From Botryosphaeria dothidea (taxonomy: Eukaryota; Ascomycota; Dothideomycetes; Botryosphaeriales; Botryosphaeriaceae): DNA of 64,000 nt. How positions within the stretch are numbered: the stretch's first letter is position 1; the number at the start of each line of letters is the position of its first letter. Location of the stretch: the NCBI GenBank assembly GCA_011503125.2, contig WWBZ02000016.1, positions 3,224,001 through 3,288,000 on the forward strand, given 5' to 3'. Shown piece after piece: positions 22,417 to 32,649 of this stretch. A program made the position numbers and the translations under genes. A model generated the notes under the pieces. The model saw only the letters and a list, made by a program, of their open reading frames with translations, did no database searches and had not been told where the DNA came from.

Positions 22417-24601
22417 ATGGCGCCACAGCCAGAAAAGAGTCAATTGAAGCGCGCTCTAGTGTGTCGCGTCGCCCCAAATCGCGTGTTTTCCTCCCGCTGA
22501 CCTTCTTCTTTCAGCAATCCGCCGGTGAAGACGACACCGAGTACAAGAAGCCGCGGACCGAGCAGCTGAATGCTGATAGCAGCCCGGACACGCCGCTGAA
22601 GAGGCACAACGTCGCGTTTCCCTCTCCGCTCACGCACGGCGGCTCAACAGCGACTGAAGTTTCCAAGGACGGTACTGCAACACCCCCTCCGAAAGATAGT
22701 GACGCCACCAAGTCCGCCGTCGATGTCTCTCAACGGACCGGCTTGTCATCCCCGCCCTCCGACACCCAACCTTTTTCGCAATTCGTCTACCCGCCCGGTC
22801 CCTGGTATGAAGTGCAAGACGAGGATGGTGAGGGGGTGTGGGGATATCTTGTGCCGATGGATGAGCAGTTCGGCGAGGTCCTTGTCCTAAGGCGGCGCAG
22901 CGCATGTCCCGTCCCCGGCCAACCTCCTCTACCCTCCGGTAAAGCAGTCATGGATAAGGGAGTTCTTGAGGAGCAAGAGGCGGAGTACGAAAAGAAAAAG
23001 CAGAAAGATGGCGTACCCGCTGGTGGATACCTCATCGGTCGACATCCAGAGTGTGGTATGTACTTATGCCCTTTCGGTCGTAAGAGCATAGGAGGGACGT
23101 TAACAACGACGGTGCAACAGATCGCATCATCAAAGCCCCCACCATTTCCAATCGCCACTGCCTGTTGTTTCTGGAGCATAAAGACGGTGGTGCGGTAGCT
23201 GTCCTCGAAGACCTCTCGGCCAACGGAACATTCGTCAACGATGCCATTGTTGGGCGCAACAAGCGTCGTGAATTGCAGGAAGGTGATCAAATCCACATTG
23301 TCGGCGAGGCCAAGTGCACATTCCGCTACCCCCGGAGCCAGCGTTCCACGAACGGCTTCAGGGAGCAGTACAGTGTGCAGGAACAACTCGGCAAGGGTCA
23401 TTTTGCATCCGTCTATCTCTGCATCGAGAAATCCTGCGGAATGCGTTTCGCTGTGAAAAAGTTTGAAAAACGGGGTGGTGCGTCAGATCGCTCGAAAGTG
23501 GAAGGTTTGCAGCAGGAGATTGCTGTTCTGATGAGCGTCAGCCATCCTTCGCTACTTTGTCTGAAGGATACATTCGATGAGGTCGATGGCGTTTATCTTG
23601 TGCTTGAACTTGCGCCGGAAGGGGAACTGTTCAACTGGATTGTGATGAAGCAAAAGTTGACAGAGGATGAAACAAGAAAGGTGTTCGTGCAACTCTTTCA
23701 GGGCGTTAAGTACCTGGTAAGTGAAAGACGCCCGTTTCACCGGAACAGCTGACTGTTAACAGGACAATAGCACGAACGCAACATAGTCCACCGAGACATC
23801 AAGCCTGAGAATATTCTTCTGGTGGACAAAAACTTGAAAATCAAACTCGCTGACTTCGGTCTGGCTAAGATCATTGGAGAAGAGTCTTTCACCACAACAC
23901 TATGCGGCACGCCCAGCTACGTTGCGCCGGAGATCCTTGAATCATCAAACCATCGCCGCTACACTCGCGCGGTCGATGTTTGGTCACTTGGTGTTGTTCT
24001 CTACATTTGTCTCTGCGGGTTCCCGCCGTTCTCGGACGAGCTGTACTCTGCTGAGAATCCTTATTCGCTGTCTCAACAGATCAAGCTTGGAAGATTTGAC
24101 TATCCCAGTCCGTACTGGGATTCTGTTGGTGATCCAGCTCTGGATCTTATCGACAGGATGTTGACAGTCGATGTGGACAAGCGCATCTCCATTGAGGACT
24201 GCCTTGAGCATCCTTGGACCCGCAACGCATGTGGTCCTGGCGCAAGCATTGACTCTACCGACGGTTTGACTGGAGCTATGGGCAGTCTTGATTTCGCGAA
24301 GCGGAAAGTTCAGCGTGAGCGAACATTGCTGAGCAGCATCAACGATGTGAAAGTCAGCAAAGTCGTTGAATTTACTAATGACGCTCCACCGCTCAAGATT
24401 TATGAGAAAAATGGTAATGGCGGCTCTCAAGCCAGCGACAATTCTCCTTCGAAAGCAAAGGCCAAGGGTAAGGCAAAAAATGGCAAGGAAGACACGCCGT
24501 CGAAGAACAGAGACCCAGAAGCATTCATGGAAATGGGCGGCAAGGGTGACGCGACGCTCTTCGGAAATGAGACAAGCAAGTACCCGGACGCCACTGCTTG
24601 A
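22417..24601 (+). CDS. FHA-domain checkpoint kinase, Chk2/Rad53/Cds1 family
   Basis: Effector kinase of the DNA-damage and replication checkpoint (669 aa). In Neurospora the orthologue, prd-4, also links DNA damage to the circadian clock. Four exons: 22417-22458, 22515-23055, 23121-23716, 23771-24601. A single FHA domain (about 184-262) has its phosphopeptide-binding Arg in LIGRHPEC (about 190), SNRH (about 204-207) and SANGTFVND. The kinase domain starts at QLGKGHFASVYL (about 283). It has Lys in AVKKF (about 307), HRDIKPEN (Asp about 402), DFG (about 421) and GTPSYVAPEIL. The N-terminal 180 residues hold scattered SQ/TQ sites (DTQPFSQF) of the kind ATR/ATM kinases phosphorylate. The C-terminus is Lys-rich, consistent with nuclear import. 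One FHA domain, not the two of yeast Rad53, is the filamentous-fungal form. Confidence 0.93.
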
Positions 24602-25674
24602 AGCAGTGCCATTGTCAGGGTTTGGTGAGGCCACTTTTTCTCCTGCGGCCAAGGAGATTCCCTGATCAGCGCTCTCGCTGTTACTGCCGGCGTCTTCAGG
24701 TGAAGAAGCGTTTAATCTTTAAACTTCTCTTGCGTTTCTTGGGTCAAGTGTCTGTCAATTCCTCGGAGGGACAAAAATGGTATGGAGCTATGGTTTTCAT
24801 CGGATGCGCAACGTTTTGCTTCCTTCATCTTCTGTGTCCTCGGCAAGACACGTATAGTCTGCAAGGCGAAGGACGAATATACCAGTCATTCCTTAGTTTG
24901 TGCCGTTCTCTATCGAAACCCCTTTCGAGGAGGGAAGCGGCGAACTGCAGATATCCACTACTTCTTGTACATATGTTTTAAAGGCGCCAGTTGAGATTAG
25001 CGCGAGAAATCAAAGGCCTGTTCATGATTTCCCCCCTTGCGTGAGCAGGTCTAATCGCAGGCAGCCGCATTTGTTTTGCTGGCAAGCAAAGAACATCTGG
25101 TTTTGACTAATGGATCAGGTACCAGTAGTCGCCGAGAGTGGCGAAGCAATGTGGACGTAATAGATCTCAACCTTACTGGACCCGGCAGACAGCCGCCCCT
25201 GCGTCGGAAGATGGAGTGCCGCTTGGCGGAGGAGTGGTACGAGGAGAATAAGCCCAGCGCACGCGGGGTTGGACGTGTGGATGGAGGTCGCGCACATACC
25301 GTACGAGCCTGACGTTGTCGTTGGCTGGCGCAGTGGGTATCCAGGCGGAAACCATTAGAATGGGATGCTACGTAATTCGCTGCTCCGCCAGCGCAACGGC
25401 TGGCACCAAATTTTGCTCGGCACATCAGCGTCGCTCCTTCGTTGTAGCCTGTCAAAAATCAGAAAAATCTGGCTTTTGTCGGCTGTCGTGGCGTGAGAAA
25501 CGTCCCAGCCGTTGGATGGGCGCCATCTCATCTGGGAAGCCCCTTTCACCGCCTTAGCAGATCGGTTGCCAGGTACCTGCGTCCGGCCCAGAGAATAATT
25601 ACGCTATCCTCCGCCTCCCTACAACCACAACCACCACCACCACCCCGACAAGTCCCAGCCCTCCATTCGCCGCC
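24602..25674. other. Intergenic, CYP51 promoter
   Basis: About 1.1 kb between two rightward genes. The right end carries a candidate sterol regulatory element (25488-25496) and a C-rich leader just before the ATG (25610-25670). I see no long direct repeat of the type found in azole-resistant promoter variants. Confidence 0.55.
25488..25496 (-). promoter_or_regulatory. Candidate sterol regulatory element (SREBP site)
   Basis: Minus strand reads TCACGCCAC, an exact match to the SRE core TCACNCCAC. It sits 179 bp upstream of the CYP51 start. In Aspergillus fumigatus the SREBP SrbA is known to activate cyp51 through related sites. The flanking bases do not fit the longer consensus, so this is a candidate only. 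Confidence 0.45.
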
Positions 25675-27433
<1,759 letters not shown>

Positions 27434-27774
27434 AACACGCCATATCATGTTTGCATATGAGTTATTTGCATATCTTCACGAGCTGTTGCATCACGAGTGG
27501 TAGAAAGTTTTCTAAGCTTCTAGACCACGTCCACGAGGACATACAAAACGTTACAGTAATAATAATAAATGATTGATGTTCTTCTCGAGAATTTGGACTG
27601 AATTTTGATTACTTGTGAGATGATGTGTGAAGGCGGAAGTATCCTCGGCGCGTGAGCACATGACGTGACGATGCCGAGGTCCCCGAGCTCTCTGCAGCTC
27701 ACCACCTCTGACGATATCGCTGTTTGCCGCGACGCGCATCGCATCCGAACACCACCAATGCCCTACAACCAGAA
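27434..27774. other. Intergenic between CYP51 and PEX10
   Basis: Holds the CYP51 3' end, including an ATA/ATT-rich patch near 27555-27575 that may serve polyadenylation, and the PEX10 promoter with a short uORF at its end. Confidence 0.5.
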
Positions 27775-27778
27775 ATGA
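27758..27778 (+). promoter_or_regulatory. Short uORF overlapping the PEX10 start codon
   Basis: A six-codon uORF (MPYNQK then TGA) whose stop overlaps the PEX10 ATG in the sequence ATGA. Such a stop/start overlap can allow re-initiation or reduce translation of the main frame. It matters only if transcription starts upstream of 27758, which is not known. Confidence 0.45.
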
Positions 27779-28860
27779 CGTCCTCCTACCGCTATCCGTT
27801 CGCCGCGGCACCCGACATAATCCGCTCCCACCAGAAAGATGCGTACTTCGAAGCCGTGCTGCTGGAACAGCTCTCCGCCATCCTCCGCAAGCTCAGAGGA
27901 GCCCGCTTCGCACACAACTACACAAACGAGGCAAAGACCGCTGCCGAGCTTCTATACCTGGGCTTAACCACCTTCATTGGCAACCGCACTCTCGGCGAGG
28001 AGTACTGCGACATCGTACAGGTAGAGGACGACTCGCTCCGCCTACCCGCGGTATATCGGCGCGGTGGCTACATCCTCACCAGTATACTCGTTCCCTACGG
28101 ACTGAATAAAGTCTTGCCCTCCTTCCGACGGAGAATACGTGCCAAGCTTGAAGCAAACCTGCGCAAGCTATCGCGGAAACCCGGCGCGAAGCCCAGCACC
28201 GCGCACCGCGTTCAGTCATACATCTTGAACAACCTCGACACCATCACGTCGCCGTCGCCAATCTATGCTGTGAGCCTGGCAACATTCTACTTCTCAGGCG
28301 CATACTACGAGATAGGCAAGCGGCTGTGGGGTCTCCGTTACATTTTCACGCGCCGCATAGAGCCGTCAGAGCAGCGTGTTGGATACGAGGTGCTGGGAGT
28401 GCTGCTCGTATTGCAGCTAGCAGTGCAAAGCTATCTGCATCTCCAGAACACCATGGTGGCAAACGCGGGGTCGGCTGTCGGCGGCACAGCAGTGCTCGAC
28501 CACGGCGTGGAGGTCTCGCTGAACGCCCAGGACTACGCCTCCAACAACGCTCTGCTTTTCGATACGAACCAGGGCGGCTCGAGCGAGGAGCAGAGCAAGC
28601 GCATCGCCAAGACGACAAACACACCCGTATCATCCAAGCCGCGAGTCGACTTGTCCGACGCGATATGTCTGGCGTGGATGCCCAGCATACAGCAACGCAA
28701 GTGCACGCTCTGCTTGGAGGAGATGAAGGATCCTAGCGTTACGACGTGCGGCCATGTCTTCTGCTGGACGTGCATCGGCGACTGGTGTCGTGAGAAACCC
28801 GAGTGTCCGCTGTGCAGGCAGATGTGTCTTGTGCAGCACATCTTGCCTCTGCGGTGTTGA
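27775..28860 (+). CDS. PEX10: Peroxisome biogenesis factor 10, RING E3 ligase
   Basis: Peroxisomal membrane RING protein that works with Pex2 and Pex12 to ubiquitinate the import receptor Pex5 for recycling. Intronless, 361 aa. The N-terminal half carries the Pex2/Pex12 domain: DIIRSHQKDAYFEAVL, then GEEYCDIVQV and hydrophobic segments around GGYILTSILVPYGL and YAVSLATFYFSGAYY. The C-terminal C3HC4 RING spans about 310-350, with Cys/His ligands in KCTLCLEEM, TTCGHVFCWTCI and CPLCRQ. Length and order are normal. I chose the second ATG: the first (27758) opens only a six-codon frame. In filamentous fungi peroxisome genes also affect sexual development and Woronin bodies. Confidence 0.95.
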   Translation: MTSSYRYPFAAAPDIIRSHQKDAYFEAVLLEQLSAILRKLRGARFAHNYTNEAKTAAELLYLGLTTFIGNRTLGEEYCDIVQVEDDSLRLPAVYRRGGYILTSILVPYGLNKVLPSFRRRIRAKLEANLRKLSRKPGAKPSTAHRVQSYILNNLDTITSPSPIYAVSLATFYFSGAYYEIGKRLWGLRYIFTRRIEPSEQRVGYEVLGVLLVLQLAVQSYLHLQNTMVANAGSAVGGTAVLDHGVEVSLNAQDYASNNALLFDTNQGGSSEEQSKRIAKTTNTPVSSKPRVDLSDAICLAWMPSIQQRKCTLCLEEMKDPSVTTCGHVFCWTCIGDWCREKPECPLCRQMCLVQHILPLRC

Positions 28861-31800
28861 GGGGTCACGGTGCCCAAATTCTGGTGGTCTGTGGTCCGCA
28901 ACATGGAGATGTGCGGACATTTGCTGTGGGATGATGGTGGCGCTTTCTTGTGCACTTGGTCCGTTTACCCAGTGTGCTGTTTTTTTGTGCATCTTGACTG
29001 ACTCTATTCTTGCAGACCTATTTCTGACCCCTCCACATTGCAAGACCGCAATGTGGCTGCCTTAACATGACGCGCGTATACGCCGGGGACCGCAATATCT
29101 ACTACGCGGCCTGAGGCTTGAGGCTTGCGCCGAGATGACCTGATGTCCATCGGGCTGGACGTGCCGACCTTCTAGCTTGTATCAAAGAGCATTCCGAGCC
29201 GGCGATTTAGCAACCGATCTCCAAATATTGGAAATGCTCGATCACGGTCTGGTCAGTTCTTGGGACGCCGGCCGCTTCGACGAATATTCGATTCGGTTGC
29301 AAATGCTTCCGCGGTCAAGCCTGCAGCACCTGGGCCTGTAGGAGATCCGCCGTCATGGAGGTCCGGCCGCCATACGCCTCCCGGCCCCGCCCGACATGTT
29401 TTGGCTGTTTTGCAGCCTCTTCCCGCAATCTTGCGCGTTTGGCGAGCCCGGATCAGAAACTTGAGCCTCCACTGGAGACCGTTGCAACCGACAGAGCCTC
29501 TCTGCGTCTCGTCGATGGCACCCTGGAACGCTCTGGTTTCCCGGCCATATCTCGGTCTCGCTCGGCGGTCTGAGCACCCACGCACCGGCACACCCCTCTC
29601 CAACCCCTCTTCCTTCCAGAAGCAATATCGAATATCGGTTCAAGTCGAGCGTGGCGAGCGCTTCTCACACCGCTAGCGCGCGGGGCCGGGGCTGCCGACG
29701 CATTGGAAGCCAAGGCCCGCCGTCCGCCCTTCCCTCCCTCCCTTCCTCCCGCGGGACCGTGTCGAGTGCCCGGTGCGCGTGTGCTCGTGCAACCTGCACG
29801 CGATACGAATATGCATAGCATGCGTTATCACGAGCCGGTTTTGGCCCGCGCGCTCTCCATGCTTCTCGGGCCACCAGCACGGATGAACAGGCAAAAAATT
29901 TATCAAAATTTATCAAAATCTATTTTGAACAAGAATATACGTGTTTGTGCGTTGTGGAAATTGGACAGACACGGACCACCATTGGCTTTGCTTGTCAAAG
30001 CGTTTCAGAGAAAGTAATGCTTGCGGCTCATGTTGCCATTGTGAAGAGCCGGGGCAGCCGTACGGTGAGTTGGGATGCCGATCTAGACACCGCTTCTTTT
30101 CTCCCCCTTGTTCCTATCACCGCTATATGATAGCAATGGGCCCAAATTATCTCATCAACATCCAGATTGGGTCTGTGGTTTAGTGGGTAGGTTCACACCA
30201 ACATCATCGCTCTCACAGTCGAGAATGTCAACTAACCAAGGCGCAGTATAATACTCCCTTAGCATCAGCATCTTGTCTTCACAAGTGGGAGTGGTCCGGG
30301 GTTCGGTTAGTGTCTCCGTGTTCGAATCTTGTTAACATTAAACTAATATCTAAAAAGATTCCCCGCGGATCCAACAGAAACTGGTTCAATTCCGGTATTA
30401 TATAACTTTTTTCCATTTTTGCTGTCGGCACGTACAAAGTAACTATAGTGTCAAGGAGCCGAGGGGCTTCGTATAGGGACGAAAAGGGAGGGAGTAAATT
30501 TCGGGCATGGGAAGGAGTAACTGCCCGATTTTTATGTTCGGCCCCTTCGGGACACTAACATGAAAATCGGGTCGAGCTTGTGGGTTTGAAGCTACTCAGA
30601 TCAAAATACTTTCTATTCGCCATAGAAAATTGTAGGAGCGTTTGGACTAGCGAGTAAACGCTCACGGATGCAATTGCTGTGGTGACGAAACTTAGGTCGG
30701 TTTCAAGCTTAAGGGTGCTAGAAGCATTCCAGATGGAGAAGTTAAAGGAATTCTGCGTGTCAACTATGCACAGAGGGTGGGAAGGGGGAAAACGAGACAG
30801 AGATGGCCTAGATAACCCCTATATAATATGGTGCCATAGGCATTCAAGGATAGACGGTCTCGTTTTGCTCGGGAAGGTTGCTTCAGCATTAAGGAAACAA
30901 AGGCATTGGTTGAAAGATGAAGGTTACGGCATGACCTCACATAGCATGTAGTCTAGTTATACTCTCAGAACAAGGCGAGATCTGAAGACTAGATGAATGA
31001 CATCCTTGCGGCGTTGATTGAGCCTTGTATATCGTGCTTACGGAACGGAGTCACGGTAATAAATCTGAAGGGTGGTTGCGGTGCACAGAGACCGTATACA
31101 ATAAGACAGCTGCTTCCCACGCATGTCTTCACTTGAATAAACTTCATGCCATCTAGAAGGATCAGAGCTTTAAAATGGGAATTAACTCGGTGAGTCTATC
31201 TCTTTCCTCGATGGGCATCGTGACGTAGTGGTGATGATGCGTTGAACTGGGGCATCCACGTGTTTCCCCAAACCCAATCCTCCGGTAATGCAAGACTCAA
31301 CCACACCCTCTCCGCTTATCTTACAGCAAAACCCAATGGGCATTGCATGCATCGCCTCCAATAGCGATGCAGCACCGCCTTGTCAACAATTTGAACAGCA
31401 GACCTCTGGCCAATGAGCACCAAGCGAGTGCTGCAATCGACTAGCCCATGTTGGAGCGCCCTGCATATCTTCTCCGTGGCTATCAAGAAATGCGGAGTGC
31501 ATATCGCGACATCATCCCTACGGCGCCACGCATGTGATGCCGGGATTGCCGTTAGATGTGATGCAAAGAGTTCCAAAATAAAACAAGAAAGCGCGCGTAG
31601 TACAAAAAGGAAGGCCGCGCATCCCAACAGTGAGACAAATATCGATTGCATGTTCGCCCACCCTTTAAGATGCAGTAGTCCTCCCCGCTTACTTTGAATC
31701 CTATTTTGGCTTTTCCTCGTCATCTTTCGCCTCTGAATTATCCTGATCGCTATTGCTTTTGCGGCATATCGTGATTGGTCGAACTGTGTCAGACCTCGTC

Positions 31801-32194
31801 TGAGAAGGTGGGAGAAGCCCTGGTCTTGCCCGAGATTTTGGTCGGTCGTATTCGTTGCATCCTTGTTCTCTATTGGCGACCTGTGTTGTTGGATCAATCC
31901 TCCCGACCCTCAGCTCGCCTGTTGCCTTGCAGGCTTTCCGTCGTCCGCTGCTGCTGCGCCTCGTTCATCAGCGATAGTCTCTCTTGCCAACGCAGCCCAG
32001 AAATAATACCACACCAAGCCGCAGCCCAGCCGAAATTGCACCTCGGATAACCTCAAGCCGCTTTCCTTCTTCGTTCCCGCGACGAGAACCGCAAAAAAGT
32101 TAAGACGCGAAGCAGGACAGGGGAGGGCAAGCACACGGGAAAGATAGTGGCGACTGCAGCTCCAGCCCTGGCAAGCCTTTTTTTAGCAACAACT
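28861..32194. other. Gene-poor 3.3-kb gap
   Basis: No protein gene is recognised. Frames at 29253-29916 on both strands overlap each other and are compositionally odd (Arg/Pro/Gly-rich), as expected of non-coding GC-rich DNA. From about 29.88 kb the DNA turns AT-richer and contains the hairpin island at 30.17-30.67 kb. A 91-codon frame at 30679-30951 has no motif I know. Confidence 0.45.
30170..30670. other. Island of tRNA-like and hairpin-forming sequence
   Basis: Several perfect or near-perfect inverted repeats are packed in 0.5 kb. GTATAAT (30246-30252) can pair with ATTATAT (30397-30403), which directly follows a T-arm-like hairpin at 30380-30396 (ACTGG/CCGGT around TTCAATT). A run of six T at 30407-30412 looks like a Pol III terminator. 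ACTCCC/GGGAGT (30253-30258, 30287-30292) encloses CTTGT/ACAAG. Downstream there is a 14-bp stem with one G-T pair (30524-30537 with 30558-30571), a 7-bp stem (30610-30616 with 30622-30628) and an 8-bp stem (30636-30643 with 30656-30663). It could be a structured RNA gene, a decayed tRNA-derived element, or inserted mitochondrial DNA, whose GC clusters look similar. No canonical tRNA can be folded. Confidence 0.3.
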
Positions 32195-32649
32195 ATGGCC
32201 AACGCATCTCCCGTTTCTGGTCTCGTAAGCATGTCCGCTTTCTCTGTAGAAGACTCGTTTCCGTCATATTGACGCTCGCCATGTAGGACGGCAATGACGG
32301 TGACTCCTCCGACCCCGGTCGCTCGCTGCATTCCCATCTGGCCGACGATGATAGCCACAATAAGCATCATCACCACCACCACCACAACGACCCGTTGGAC
32401 CAAGCCGATGACCTTCCATACATACCTCAGGATTCCTATACCACGCACCGATGGCGCCAGAGCATGTACGAGGCCGACGACGATGATGGCGAACAACAGC
32501 CACTGTTGACTTCGCGCTCGAGACGGGTATCACCTGGCCCTATCGTCGCGATTTTGGCTCTGATCGTCCTCATTGCGATCTTGGCAATTGTAATAGTTAC
32601 AATCAGGAGTGATGGCGGATATACGGGGACAGGTGGTGCGTTCTACTAG
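32195..32649 (+). CDS. Small His-rich single-pass membrane protein, unknown function
   Basis: Predicted 130-aa protein from two exons (32195-32224, 32287-32649) with an in-phase intron. I do not recognise the family. Order: a short N-terminus; an acidic region (DGNDGDSSD, LADDDSH); a run of seven His (about residues 33-39); a second acidic patch (YEADDDDGEQQPLLTSR); a strong C-terminal membrane segment (IVAILALIVLIAILAIVIVTI); and a Gly/Tyr tail. The acidic motif plus LL (QQPLLTS) followed by a membrane span resembles a tail-anchored or vacuolar-sorted protein, and the His/Asp content hints at metal binding; both are inference. Codon use and splice sites support a real gene. Confidence 0.6.

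Noticed and set aside
30170..30250. A tRNA-Glu(CTC)-like string (TAGTGGG... CTCTCAC)
   Set aside because: The D-arm and anticodon-loop strings look familiar, but no acceptor stem or T-arm can be paired within tRNA length. I do not call a tRNA gene.
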